Positions 24,492 through 34,057 of a stretch of DNA of 64,000 nucleotides are shown here, in pieces; position 1 is the stretch's first letter, and each line of letters opens with the position of its first letter. The translations under genes were made by a program, and so were the position numbers. The notes beneath the pieces are model-generated. The model did no database searches. It saw nothing but the letters and a program-made list of their open reading frames with translations, and had not been told where the DNA came from. Origin of the DNA: JAGWRI01 sp963728785 (GTDB lineage Bacteria > Gemmatimonadota > Gemmatimonadetes > Gemmatimonadales > Gemmatimonadaceae); NCBI GenBank assembly GCA_963728785.1, contig CAVSKV010000002.1:62001-126000 (forward strand), written 5' to 3'.

Positions 24492-25888
24492 GCATCGCTC
24501 CGGAGCGCGCCTACCGCGGCGCCGCCGCGGCCGCCGGGCCGTTGCTCTTCGTGGAGCGCACGCGCCACGTGGCGCTTGGCGAGTGGGTGCGCGTACGGCT
24601 GGCGGGTCAGCCCGACCGCCGCGGACAGGTGATCGACGCCGGCGACCGCATGACGACCATCCAACTGCTCGACAGCACGGTGGGGCTGGCGGCCGACCGG
24701 GCGGAGGTCGTGCTCACCGGAGACGTGGCGACCACCGTGGTCGGACGCGAATTGCTGGGCCGCGCCTTCGACGGGCACGGCGCTCCGGTGGACGGCCTCC
24801 CCGCACCGGTGGGCGAAGCGGTGCGGTCGATCAACGGCGCCCCGATCAACCCCATGCGCCGCGCGCGGCCCCGGGATTTCATCGAGACCGGCGTGAGCGC
24901 CATTGACGCCATGAACACGCTGGTGCGCGGACAGAAGCTGCCGGTGTTCGGCGGCCCGGGGCTGCCGGCGCTTGACCTCGCGGCGCGCATCGTGGAGTGG
25001 GCGCGGGCGCCGCGCGGCGAACCGTTCGCCGTGGTCTTCGCCGGGGTCGGCATCACGGCGCGCGAGACGCGCGAGTTCCTGGACCGCGTGCGGGCCAGCG
25101 GCGCGATGCCGCGCACCGTGCTGTATCTGAACGAAGCCGCACACCCGGCCATCGAGCGCATCCTGGCGCCGCGGCTCGCGCTCACCGCGGCCGAGTTCCT
25201 GGCCTTCGACTGCGGCATACACGTGCTCGTGGTGATTGCCGACATGACCCACTACTGCGAGGCGCTGCGCGAGATCGCCACGGCCCGCGAGGAGATCCCG
25301 GGGCGCCGAGGGTATCCGGGCTACATGTACACCGATCTTGCCACGATCTACGAACGGGCGGGCATCATCGCGGGCAAGTCCGGCTCGATCACGCAGATCC
25401 CGATCGTCACCATGCCCGACGACGACCTCACGCACCCCATCCCCGACCTCACCGGCTACATCACCGAAGGGCAGTTGGTGTTGTCGCGCGACCTGCACCG
25501 CGCCGGCATCGCGCCGCCGATCGACGTGCTCCCCTCGTTGTCGCGGTTGATGAACGCCGGCATCGGCAAGGACCGCACGCGCCCCGAGCACCGCGAATGG
25601 AGCGACCAGCTCTACGCCACGTACGCGCGGGGACGCGAGGCACGCACGATGGCGGCGATCGTCGGCGAGTCGGGGCTGCCCGAAGCCGACCGGCGGGCGC
25701 TCGCCATCGCCGACCGGTTCGAGCGCGAATTCGTAGCCCAGCCCGGGGGCCGGCGCACGATAGACGAGACCTTCGCCGCCGGGTGGAAGCTGCTCGACGC
25801 GCTCCCGCGAGACGACCTCGTGCGGATGACCGACCTGACGTTGGACGCGCACCGGTTGGCCGTCGAGGAGCAGGAGCGTGCGCCGTGA
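24488..25888 (+). CDS. V/A-type ATPase regulatory subunit B
   Basis: This is the non-catalytic nucleotide-binding subunit that alternates with A in the head. The protein of 466 aa carries the family segments INPMRRARPRDFIETGVSAID, VLVVIADMTHYCEALREI, GYPGYMYTDLATIYERAG and DLTGYITEGQLVL. The P-loop position reads FGGPGLPAL, without GKT, as expected for B. It overlaps A and D by 4 bp, the latter through a GTG start. Confidence 0.97.
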   Translation: MSIAPERAYRGAAAAAGPLLFVERTRHVALGEWVRVRLAGQPDRRGQVIDAGDRMTTIQLLDSTVGLAADRAEVVLTGDVATTVVGRELLGRAFDGHGAPVDGLPAPVGEAVRSINGAPINPMRRARPRDFIETGVSAIDAMNTLVRGQKLPVFGGPGLPALDLAARIVEWARAPRGEPFAVVFAGVGITARETREFLDRVRASGAMPRTVLYLNEAAHPAIERILAPRLALTAAEFLAFDCGIHVLVVIADMTHYCEALREIATAREEIPGRRGYPGYMYTDLATIYERAGIIAGKSGSITQIPIVTMPDDDLTHPIPDLTGYITEGQLVLSRDLHRAGIAPPIDVLPSLSRLMNAGIGKDRTRPEHREWSDQLYATYARGREARTMAAIVGESGLPEADRRALAIADRFEREFVAQPGGRRTIDETFAAGWKLLDALPRDDLVRMTDLTLDAHRLAVEEQERAP

Positions 25889-26532
25889 GCGCGGCCGACC
25901 GGATTGCGCCCACACGGGCCAGCCTGCTTGGCGCGCGACGCCGGCTCGAGCGCGTGCTCAAGGGAGCGTCACTCACCCGGCGCAAGCGCGAAGCCCTGGT
26001 GGTCGAACTCTTCAAGCTCGCCCGCCCGGCCGTGGACGTGCGGCAGCAGTTGGCCGACAGCGCCAACGCGGCGGCGGAGTCGCTGGGCGACGCGCTGGCC
26101 ATCCACGGCATTTTGGGATTGTCGGCCATGTCGTGGCCGCCGGGAGATCCGCGTGTGGACGTGCGCCCGGCGCAGGTATGGGGGCTCGCAGTGAGCGACG
26201 TGACCGAGCGTCCGGCGCTGCAGCGGACGCTCGACGCCCGCGGCCTGGCGCCGGGCGACGCTGGGGTGGCAGCCGAAGAAGCGGCGCGGCGCTACGAGAT
26301 CTTCGCCGAGCTGCTCATCGAAGCTGCCCCACGGGAGCAGCGCGTGCGCCGGCTGAGCGAGGCCGTGGCCACCACGTCGCGCCGGCTGCGCACGCTGGAG
26401 CAGCGCGTGGCGCCGACGCTGGAGTCACAGATCGTGAGCGTGCGGCGGGATCTGGACGAGCGGGAGCGGGAGGAACGACTGCGGCTGCAGCGCCTGGTGG
26501 GGAAGCGGCGGCGCGCGGCGTCAGCGCGCTAG
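25885..26532 (+). CDS. V/A-type ATPase subunit D (central axle)
   Basis: The 215-residue subunit D has long N- and C-terminal helices that form the rotary shaft inside the head. The opening (APTRASLLGARRRLERVLKG) and the C-terminal coiled coil (RVRRLSEAVATTSRRLRTLEQ) match the family. It starts at GTG 25885, overlapping the B stop. Its stop overlaps the stop of the convergent gene in a shared CTAG, leaving no room for a terminator. Confidence 0.93.
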   Translation: MSAADRIAPTRASLLGARRRLERVLKGASLTRRKREALVVELFKLARPAVDVRQQLADSANAAAESLGDALAIHGILGLSAMSWPPGDPRVDVRPAQVWGLAVSDVTERPALQRTLDARGLAPGDAGVAAEEAARRYEIFAELLIEAAPREQRVRRLSEAVATTSRRLRTLEQRVAPTLESQIVSVRRDLDEREREERLRLQRLVGKRRRAASAR

Positions 26533-27356
26533 CGTTCTCGGGTCCAGAGCAGCAGTACTCCGCAGTCGTTGCTGGTGGGGCTGATCCACGCCGGCATCGT
26601 GGCGGAAGTCGCATAGTACTCGACACCCGCGTAATCATCGGCGCTGATCCGGCGGAAGTCGGGTGGCGGCGGGGCGCCCGAACCGGGCTGGTACCGATAG
26701 GTGACGATGCCGTCCGTATACACCGTGGCGAAGCACCCCGCGACGCACGTGCTCTGTCTCAACGCCGGACCGTTGCACGCCTTGCGGGTGGACATGAGGA
26801 TGCCGTTCGACACCATCGCGCCCGGCAGGGCCGACCCGAGCAGGTTGGCCAGCGGCTCGCCCTCCTTCTGCCGGAGCTCCGCTTCGCTGATGTAATGCCC
26901 CATCCCGCTCAGCCGCCGCTCCTCGAATCCCTGCAGCCCCGGTGAGCGGTAATGCGGTGACGAGTCGCTCGTCACCACCGTCGCCAGCACGGTGCCTACG
27001 TGCGTGAGGATGACCGTGACCGGGATCGTATCGGCCAGGGAGTTTGCGATCGGCATCGTGAGCGGCTGGTATCCGACCTTGCGAAAGCTGATCACCCCGC
27101 CGGTGGTGTCAACGAAGAACAACGAGACCGTGCCGGTAACCGTGGTGAGCGACGACAGCCCGGTGAAGATGTCGCGAACCTCGACCCCCTCGATCGGCTC
27201 ACCCGTGGCGTCGTCGTACACGCCGATGATGCGGCCATGATAGACCCGCAGAACCGGAACCTTGGTGGAATCCTGGGCGCGAGCCCCGGCGAACGCGACG
27301 GCGAGCAGTGCCAGGGCGACGAATCGCAACGTCTGACGATCGACCGCGGACTTCAC
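26529..27356 (-). CDS. Secreted carboxypeptidase-regulatory-like / TonB-plug-like protein
   Basis: The 275-residue protein has a Sec signal (cleavage near AGARAQ). Residues 40-115 form a CarboxypepD_reg-like beta-sandwich (YDDATGEPIEGVEVRDI, ISFRKVGYQP). A following segment resembles part of a plug domain (EAELRQKEGEPLANLLGS, SGAPPPPDFRRISADDYAGV, VEYYATSATMPAW). There is no barrel, so it is not a complete TonB receptor. Four cysteines (CNGP, STCVAGC, NDCG) may form disulfides. The start overlaps the preceding gene by ATGA. Function is unknown; a surface or periplasmic structural role is likely. Confidence 0.7.
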   Translation of the reverse strand: MKSAVDRQTLRFVALALLAVAFAGARAQDSTKVPVLRVYHGRIIGVYDDATGEPIEGVEVRDIFTGLSSLTTVTGTVSLFFVDTTGGVISFRKVGYQPLTMPIANSLADTIPVTVILTHVGTVLATVVTSDSSPHYRSPGLQGFEERRLSGMGHYISEAELRQKEGEPLANLLGSALPGAMVSNGILMSTRKACNGPALRQSTCVAGCFATVYTDGIVTYRYQPGSGAPPPPDFRRISADDYAGVEYYATSATMPAWISPTSNDCGVLLLWTRER

Positions 27357-28799
27357 GCTCGTCGCGCCTCGCCCTTACCGGCAAGGAGATAGTCCAGCAC
27401 CTCGCCCGCCCCGTAGTTTGTGCGGCCGCGCAGGAAGGGCGCCATGCCGACGAGGTCATCTCCGCTGGTGAGGAGCGGCAGTTCGTCGTCCCAACGCGAG
27501 CGGACCTGGCCTTGCCCGATGTTGGCCAGCAGCGCGTTGCACAGGCAGCGCCGACCGTGGGTCTCGTCGGCCGCGCCGCCCTTGGCGACATAGGCGTCGA
27601 CCGGTTCGGCGGGACACCGGTAGCCGATGCCGCCGGCCTCCTTCCGGTAGGCAACCCGCAGATACCCGAGGTCGCACACGCGCTCGCGCTCGGGTAGCTG
27701 GTAGGCTCCGCCCTCCAGCTCCACCACCTTGAACGGATACCCGGTGGGGGAGGCGCGCGGGTCGGTGCGCACGCGGACGTCACCGCGATTCACGGCCGAC
27801 AGCACTTCCTCCTTGAGTTCGGGCACCACTCCCGATTCGTCTGCGAACGCGAACAGCGTTCCCACCTGGATGCCGGTGGCGCCGTCGTCGAGCGCAGCGC
27901 GCAATCCTTCGGGCGAGCCCGTGCCGCCGGCCAGCCAGAAGGGGAGCCCGAGTTCGCGGATCTTGGCGAGATCGACCGTGTCGCGTTCGCCATACACCGG
28001 CTCGCCGGAGGCCGACAAGCTCAGGCTGCCGCGGGGCGGCGCGTTGTGCCCGCCCGCCGTGGGGCCTTCGATCACGAACCCGTCCACGCGCCCGTTCGCC
28101 TTGCGGGCCAGTGTCGTGGCCAGGGAGCTGGCCGATACGATGGGGTAGAACCTGGGGCGCTTGAGCGTTACGTGCATCGCGCCGTGCTCGCCGGGATCGA
28201 ACGTCGAGATACTCGGCGTTGCCCCCGCCCTCGACGTCCATCCGGATCACGGCCGGCTGGTGCATGGCCATGGCATCGAGCGCCCCCGGGATCTCCCGCG
28301 GAATCCCGGCGCCCATGAGCACGACGTCCACACCGGCCAGCATCGCGCCGTAGAGCGTAGCGAGGTTGGGCATCTGCACCTTGGTCAGGAGGTTGATCCC
28401 AACTGGATTCTGATGCCCTTCCTTTGCCAGCCACACTTCCGCGAAACTGGCCAGCATCGTGAGCTGGTCGCGCGCCGCGCTCACCACCTGCTTGTACGTG
28501 GGCAACGCCTTGTAGGGCGTGCCGGGAGGGCGGCCGCACGGGTGGAAGTAGCGCTTGATCGCCGCTTCGGCCACGGCCGGACAGGGAAAGTGCTCCATGG
28601 CCCGGCGGAGCTGTCCATCGCGGTCGCCATCCTGCAGGCGCCGGACGAAGATCGTATCGATCACCGTGCCCGACACGACGCCCAGCTGTCCGCGCAACGA
28701 CACGGCACGGGCGAGCATCCAATTGGAGACGCCCGCGCCCATGCCACCCTGAATGATGATCGGATCGGCGGGTGCGGCTGTGGATTCGGTGACGGTCAT
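27353..28799 (-). pseudogene. Nitronate monooxygenase-like gene with a frameshift
   Basis: This FMN-dependent nitronate monooxygenase (2-nitropropane dioxygenase) family gene is read in two frames. The N-terminal part (28799 to about 28210) contains IIIQGGMGAGVSNWMLARAV and VVLMGAGIPREIPGAL. The C-terminal part (about 28208 to 27353) contains DGFVIEGPTAGGHNAP, PFWLAGGTGSPEGLRAALDDG and GIQVGTLFAF, the flavin-binding core. Removing one C near 28205-28212 (GAGTATCTCGACG) joins the frames smoothly as AEY-STFDPGEHGAM. Each half is otherwise well conserved, so a recent mutation or an assembly error is more likely than old decay. The start is ATG 28799 or TTG 28838. The stop overlaps the next gene by ATGA. 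Confidence 0.8.
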
Positions 28800-29046
28800 A
28801 TCTATGGAAGTTATCACGCCGAGCGGCGATTGGGCCAAGAGCGGCGGTGCGCTGCACCGGTGTCAGGGAAATCCCGTAAGGACGGGGGGAAACCGCTGAG
28901 TGCGCCGAGCGGCCGGCCCCGACAGTTTGGGCGCAATTGGCGCGCCGCTTTGCCGACTCGTGTGGAGCCGGCCGGACCCTCCGGTTTCGCAGTCGCAGGC
29001 GGATTGTTCTCGCCACAACATACGCCCTTCACCGGATCCCCTCCCG

Positions 29047-31356
29047 ATGACGCTCTCCGAAGGAGCAGCCGACGCCCTCTCCGGCGGTGCGGCGCGCGCG
29101 CCGTCCGCGCCCCGCGGTGCATCCGTCGCCCTCGACTCGTTCTCGTACGACGACGACATCGTACGCAAGTTCATGGTCGCCACGTTCGTGTGGGGGCTGG
29201 TCGGCATGCTGGTGGGGCTGGTCATCGCGCTCCAGCTCGTCATGCCGTCGCTGGACTTCGCGCCGTGGTTCTCCTTCGGGCGCCTGCGGCCGCTGCACAC
29301 CAACGCGGTGATCTTCGCGTTCGCCGGCAATGCGTTCTTCACCGGTGCGTACTACTCCACGCAGCGCCTGTGTAAGACGCGGATGTTCTCCGACTTCATG
29401 GGCCGCTTCCACTTCTGGGGATGGCAGACGATCATCGTTGCCGCCGCGATCACCCTGCCGATGGGCTTCACGCAGGCCAAGGAGTACGCGGAACTCGAAT
29501 GGCCCATCGACATCGCCATCGCGGTCGTCTGGGTGGTGTTCGCCGTCAACTTCTTCGGCACGCTGAAGAAGCGGCGGGAGCGGCACCTCTACGTGGCGCT
29601 CTGGTTCTACATCGCCAGCATCATCACCGTGGCCATCCTGCACATCTTCAACAACCTCGCGGTGCCCGTCGGGTTGTTCAAGAGCTATCCGATCTACGCC
29701 GGCGTGCAGGACGCGTTCATGCAGTGGTGGTACGGCCACAACGCCGTGGCGTTCTTTCTCACCACGCCGTTCCTCGGGCTGATGTACTACTTCCTGCCCA
29801 AGGCCGCCGACCGCCCGATCTACTCCTACAAGCTGTCCATCCTGCACTTCTGGTCGCTGGTCTTCATCTACATCTGGGCCGGCCCGCACCACCTGCACTA
29901 CACCGCGCTCCCCGAGTGGGCGTCGACGCTCGGGATGGCGTTCTCGGTGATGCTCTGGATGCCGTCGTGGGGCGGCATGATCAACGGCCTGCTCACGCTG
30001 CGCGGCGCGTGGAACAAGGTCGTGGAAGATCCGGTGCTCAAGTTCTTCGTGGTGGCCGTGACGGCGTACGGCATGTCCACGTTCGAAGGCCCGATGCTCT
30101 CCGTGAAGAGCGTCAACGCCCTGGCCCACTACAGCGACTGGATTATCGCCCACGTGCACACCGGCACGCTGGGGTGGAACGGGTTCATGACGTTCGGCAT
30201 GATCTACTGGCTGCTGCCGCGGCTGTTCCAGACCGAGCTCTACAGCAAGAAGCTCGCCGAATGGCACTTCTGGATCGGCAGCTTCGGCATCCTGCTGTAC
30301 GTGGTGGCGATCTACAGCGCGGGCGTCACCGAAGGACTGATGTGGCGGGCGTTCGACCAGACCGGACGGCTGGCGTATCCGGATTGGATCGAGACCGTCG
30401 TCCGGGTCATTCCGATGTGGTGGATGCGCGCCGTCGGGGGCGGATTGTACATAGTCGGCATGTTCATGTTCGGCTGGAACATCCTCATGACGTGGCGCAA
30501 CCGGCCCGCGGTGTACGCCGTGCCGGTGATCCAGGCGGCGCCCCTAGCGCTGGAGGCCAGGGAGGAGACACACGGTGGCGCGCCCACGGGCGCCTGGGCG
30601 CGATTCACGAGCCTCAACTGGCACCGTGTGTGGGAGGGCCGCTGGCTGCTGTTCACCGTGATGGTGATCGTCGCGGTGGCCGTCGCCTCGCTGTTCGAGA
30701 TCATTCCCACGTTCCTGATCCGCGAGAACGTGCCCACGATTGCGTCGGTCAAGCCATACACGCCGCTCGAGCTGGCGGGCCGCGACATCTACGTGCGCGA
30801 GGGGTGCTACCTGTGCCACTCGCAGATGATCCGCCCTTTCCGCTGGGAGACGGAGCGATTCGGCGAGTATTCCAAGCCCGGCGAATTCATTTATGACCAC
30901 CCGTTTCAGTGGGGCTCGCGGCGCATCGGGCCCGACCTGGCGCGCGAGGGCCGCAAGTACCCCGATCTCTGGCACGTGCGCCACATGCAGGATCCGCGGG
31001 CGATCACGCCGAGGTCGATCATGCCACCGTACGGGTTCCTGCTCACCGACGACCTCGACTTCGCGTCCATCCAGAAGAAGGTAGACGTGATGGCCATGCT
31101 GGGCGTGCCGTACGGCAGCGCCGTGATCGAGGGGAACGCGCCCAAGATGGCGCGCGCGCAGGCGGCGCTGATCGCCGACACGGTCGCCCAGCAGGGCGGC
31201 CCGAAGAACCTGCAGGACAAGGAGATCATCGCGCTCGTCGCGTACCTGCAGCGGCTCGGGTGGGACGCGACGCACGTCTCAGCGCCCGCCGCGCCCGCCG
31301 TGGGCACGGCGCCGACGCCGGCCCCCGCCAAATCGGCCGGAGGCAGTACCCCATGA
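29047..31356 (+). CDS. Fused cbb3 cytochrome c oxidase subunits I and II (CcoN-CcoO)
   Basis: This 769-residue fusion has the catalytic CcoN part at the N-terminus (to about residue 500) and the monoheme CcoO part at the C-terminus. The CcoN part has about twelve membrane helices, with copper and heme ligands in WWYGHNAVAFFLTTPF, GPHHLHYTALPEW and AHVHTGTLGW. The Tyr of AYGMSTFEGP is the likely cross-linked residue. The CcoO part has a membrane helix followed by heme motif CYLCH (near residue 587) and GPDLAREGRKYPDLWHVRHM. The enzyme reduces O2 at high affinity and pumps protons. The ATG at 29047 was chosen as the first ATG after the divergent region; the upstream in-frame extension lacks a start context. 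Confidence 0.95.
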   Translation: MTLSEGAADALSGGAARAPSAPRGASVALDSFSYDDDIVRKFMVATFVWGLVGMLVGLVIALQLVMPSLDFAPWFSFGRLRPLHTNAVIFAFAGNAFFTGAYYSTQRLCKTRMFSDFMGRFHFWGWQTIIVAAAITLPMGFTQAKEYAELEWPIDIAIAVVWVVFAVNFFGTLKKRRERHLYVALWFYIASIITVAILHIFNNLAVPVGLFKSYPIYAGVQDAFMQWWYGHNAVAFFLTTPFLGLMYYFLPKAADRPIYSYKLSILHFWSLVFIYIWAGPHHLHYTALPEWASTLGMAFSVMLWMPSWGGMINGLLTLRGAWNKVVEDPVLKFFVVAVTAYGMSTFEGPMLSVKSVNALAHYSDWIIAHVHTGTLGWNGFMTFGMIYWLLPRLFQTELYSKKLAEWHFWIGSFGILLYVVAIYSAGVTEGLMWRAFDQTGRLAYPDWIETVVRVIPMWWMRAVGGGLYIVGMFMFGWNILMTWRNRPAVYAVPVIQAAPLALEAREETHGGAPTGAWARFTSLNWHRVWEGRWLLFTVMVIVAVAVASLFEIIPTFLIRENVPTIASVKPYTPLELAGRDIYVREGCYLCHSQMIRPFRWETERFGEYSKPGEFIYDHPFQWGSRRIGPDLAREGRKYPDLWHVRHMQDPRAITPRSIMPPYGFLLTDDLDFASIQKKVDVMAMLGVPYGSAVIEGNAPKMARAQAALIADTVAQQGGPKNLQDKEIIALVAYLQRLGWDATHVSAPAAPAVGTAPTPAPAKSAGGSTP

Positions 31357-31574
31357 AGTCGTTGTCCGACGTCGTGGCCGGTGCCGGCCTGCACATCTAC
31401 GCCGACATCGCGCTCGTCATCTTCCTCGCCGTGTTCCTCGCGATTCTCGCCCGCGTGCTGTTCGCCAAACGCTCCACCTGGCAGCACGTGGCCAATCTGC
31501 CGCTCGAGGACGACGCGTCGCCGTCCACTCCCAACCCGCCCCCTGACCGCCCAACCGACCATGCCGACCGATAA
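31353..31574 (+). CDS. ccoQ: cbb3 oxidase subunit CcoQ-like
   Basis: This small 73-residue protein has one membrane helix (about residues 17-38, ADIALVIFLAVFLAILARVLF) and a polar Pro-rich tail. Size and position between ccoO and ccoP identify it as CcoQ, which stabilises CcoP in the oxidase. It overlaps ccoNO by ATGA and the start of ccoP by 14 bp. Confidence 0.85.
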   Translation: MKSLSDVVAGAGLHIYADIALVIFLAVFLAILARVLFAKRSTWQHVANLPLEDDASPSTPNPPPDRPTDHADR

Positions 31575-32136
31575 CCACGACCAGGACCGCCTGCTCGATC
31601 ACAACTACGACGGCATCCAGGAATACGACAACCCGATGCCGCGGTGGTGGGTCTGGATTTTCTGGGCCACGATCATCTTCGCGATCGTCTACGGGCTCGA
31701 CCCGTGGCACGTCCTGCGCGGGCCGGGCCGCATTGCCGACTACAACGCGTCGGTGGCCGAGGCGGCCAAGCGCTTCCCGCCGCCCTCGGCGGGGGCCGAC
31801 GCCGCCACGCTGGCCGCGTTGGGCAAGAACCCGCAGGCGCTGGCCGCCGGCAAGGAAGTGTTCGTCACCAACTGCGCGCCGTGCCACCGTCCCGACGGCG
31901 GCGGGCTCATCGGTCCTGACCTGACCGACGACTACTGGCTGCACGGCGGGACGCTCGTCGACGTTCACCGGACGATCACCGAAGGCGTGCTGGACAAGGG
32001 CATGCCCAACTGGGGCAAGTTCCTCAAGCCCGAGCAGATCAACGACGTCGCCGTGTACGTGTACTACGGACTCCACGGCACCAACCCGCCCAACCCGAAG
32101 GCGCCGCAAGGCGTGAAAGTCGACCGCCCCGAATGA
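31561..32136 (+). CDS. ccoP: cbb3 oxidase subunit III (CcoP), single-heme form
   Basis: The 191-residue CcoP starts MPTDNHDQDRLLDHNYDGIQ and carries the family signature EYDNPMPRWWVWIFW, which leads into one membrane helix (about residues 30-50). Only one c-heme motif is present (CAPCH, about residue 105, followed by GGGLIGPDLTDDYWLHGG); proteobacterial CcoP has two. The distal Met ligand is probably in KGMPNWG. The protein receives electrons for CcoO. It overlaps ccoQ and, by ATGA, ccoG. Confidence 0.93.
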   Translation: MPTDNHDQDRLLDHNYDGIQEYDNPMPRWWVWIFWATIIFAIVYGLDPWHVLRGPGRIADYNASVAEAAKRFPPPSAGADAATLAALGKNPQALAAGKEVFVTNCAPCHRPDGGGLIGPDLTDDYWLHGGTLVDVHRTITEGVLDKGMPNWGKFLKPEQINDVAVYVYYGLHGTNPPNPKAPQGVKVDRPE

Positions 32137-33572
32137 CCGCTCCTCCGGCCGCCACCGAACGCGTCCTCCCGACGCTCAACGTCGACGGCTCACGCCGTTG
32201 GATCCGCCCGAAGCCGTCGCCCGGCAAGTTCTGGCACCGGCGGCGGGTCGTGGCCTACGTGTTGATGTTCGTGTTTTTCATTATCCCGTACCTGCGGATG
32301 AACGGAAAGCCGCTGGTGCTGCTCGACCTGCCCGACCGTCAGTTCACGCTGTTCGGCACAACGTTCCTTCCCACGGACACGCTGCTCCTCATGCTGCTCA
32401 TGGCCAGCATCCTCATCGGGATCTTCCTGATGACGGCGCTGGCGGGCCGCGTATGGTGCGGCTGGGGCTGCCCGCAAACGGTGTACATGGAGTTCCTGTA
32501 CCGTCCCATCGAGCGGCTGTTCGAGGGCGGGCGCAGCGGCTCGCTGCAACTCGATCGCGAAGGCCTGCGTGGCCAACTGCACGCACGGCGGCTGGCCAAG
32601 TACGGCGTCTACCTGCTGCTGTCGCTGTTTCTGGCGCACACCTTTTTGGCCTACTTCGTGGGCATCGACCGGCTGCTGCTGTGGGTGCGGCGCTCTCCCC
32701 TGGACCATCCGACGTCGTTCGCCATCATGGCGCTCACGACGTTCGGGATCATGACCGACTTCACCTGGTTCCGCGAGCAGACGTGCCTCGTGGCCTGCCC
32801 GTATGGCCGCTGGCAGTCCGTGCTCCTCGACCGGCAATCGCTGATCGTGGCCTACGATAGCGCGCGCGGCGAGCCGCGCGCCCGGGGCAAGGACCGCACG
32901 GGCGCCGGTGACTGCATTGATTGCGGCGCCTGCGTGATCACCTGCCCCACCGGCATCGACATTCGCGACGGGCTGCAGATGGAGTGCATCCACTGCACCC
33001 AGTGCGCCGACGCATGCGACGAGATCATGGCCCGCGTGGGCAAGCCGCCGGGCCTCATCCGCTATTCGTCCCGGGCCGCCCTCGAAGGCGCCGCCGTACA
33101 CAAGCTCCGGCCGCGCACGGTGCTCTACCCGGCGGCGCTCGCCATCACGTTCGGGGGGTTTCTGTTCGCCCTCGGCACCAAGGCGCCGGCCGACTTGACC
33201 GTGCTGCGCGGCAGGGGCGAGCCCTACGTGACCGAAGCTGACGGGCGCGTGGCCAATCAGCTGCGCGTCAAGATCACCAACCGCTCGAACCGCGATCACG
33301 AGTACCGGGTGAGCGTCACCGGCGTGGATGACGGTTCGGTGATCGCGCCGGACGATCCGCTGCCGGTGGCGGCCGGGCAGACCGACGCGATGGCGCTGTT
33401 CGTGCTGCTGCCGGCCGCCTCGTTTCAGAACGGCGGGCGCAACGTCACCGTTCACGTCACCGACGGCGCCGGGTTCAGCGGCGACGTGCCGTACCGTCTG
33501 GTGGGCCCCGAACACTCGGATCACGATGACCACAGCGACGCCGAGCGCGGCGCGGGAGGGAATGAGCCATGA
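32133..33572 (+). CDS. ccoG: cbb3 assembly ferredoxin-like membrane protein CcoG/FixG
   Basis: This 479-residue membrane protein supports copper reduction and delivery for cbb3 assembly. It has N-terminal helices, the motif VWCGWGCPQTVYMEF, QTCLVACPYGRWQSV, and two [4Fe-4S] sets (CIDCGACVITCPTG and CIHCTQCADAC, about residues 265-300). A further helix follows, then a C-terminal immunoglobulin-like periplasmic domain (about 350-460). It overlaps both neighbours by ATGA. Confidence 0.95.
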   Translation: MTAPPAATERVLPTLNVDGSRRWIRPKPSPGKFWHRRRVVAYVLMFVFFIIPYLRMNGKPLVLLDLPDRQFTLFGTTFLPTDTLLLMLLMASILIGIFLMTALAGRVWCGWGCPQTVYMEFLYRPIERLFEGGRSGSLQLDREGLRGQLHARRLAKYGVYLLLSLFLAHTFLAYFVGIDRLLLWVRRSPLDHPTSFAIMALTTFGIMTDFTWFREQTCLVACPYGRWQSVLLDRQSLIVAYDSARGEPRARGKDRTGAGDCIDCGACVITCPTGIDIRDGLQMECIHCTQCADACDEIMARVGKPPGLIRYSSRAALEGAAVHKLRPRTVLYPAALAITFGGFLFALGTKAPADLTVLRGRGEPYVTEADGRVANQLRVKITNRSNRDHEYRVSVTGVDDGSVIAPDDPLPVAAGQTDAMALFVLLPAASFQNGGRNVTVHVTDGAGFSGDVPYRLVGPEHSDHDDHSDAERGAGGNEP

Positions 33573-34057
33573 AGCGCGGGACCGGGTGGCCCATCGGTGT
33601 CGTTGTCATCCTCGCTGCCACTGTGGGCATCAATATCGTGATGTATCGGGTAGCCAACGACGATCCCTCGTTTGCCATCGAGCCCGACTACTACCAGAAG
33701 GCTGTGGACTGGGACAGCACGATGGCCCAGAAGCGGCAGAACCTGGCCCTTGGGTGGCAGCTCTCGCCGACGCTCGCCGCGTTCACCATGCACAACGGCG
33801 CGCTGCTCCGGATCACACTCCGCGACGCGTCGGGCGCCGAGATCCGCGATGCGAAGGTCAAGGTCGCAGCGTTCTTCAACGCCCGGGCCAACGACGTCAT
33901 CGACACGACGCTGGCACGCGATTCCACCGGCTATGCCGTGCGGCTGCCGGTCAAACACGGCGGGGTGTGGGAGTTGCAGTTCGACGTGATGCGGGGCCGC
34001 CAACGGTTCACCTCCACGTCGCGCGTCGAGGCGGTACCGGCGGCTGACGGCACATGA
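33569..34057 (+). CDS. FixH/CcoH family protein
   Basis: This 162-residue protein has an N-terminal membrane helix (about residues 8-27) followed by DPSFAIEPDYYQKAVDWD, the FixH signature, and a periplasmic beta-rich domain. It is thought to interact with CcoI and to help assemble the cbb3 oxidase. Position between ccoG and the safE-like gene agrees. ATGA overlaps exist on both sides. Confidence 0.9.
   Translation: MKRGTGWPIGVVVILAATVGINIVMYRVANDDPSFAIEPDYYQKAVDWDSTMAQKRQNLALGWQLSPTLAAFTMHNGALLRITLRDASGAEIRDAKVKVAAFFNARANDVIDTTLARDSTGYAVRLPVKHGGVWELQFDVMRGRQRFTSTSRVEAVPAADGT

Noticed and set aside
29004..29018. FNR-like dyad TTGT-N7-ACAA upstream of ccoNO
   Set aside because: The spacing and half-sites do not match TTGAT-N4-ATCAA, so an oxygen-sensor site cannot be claimed.
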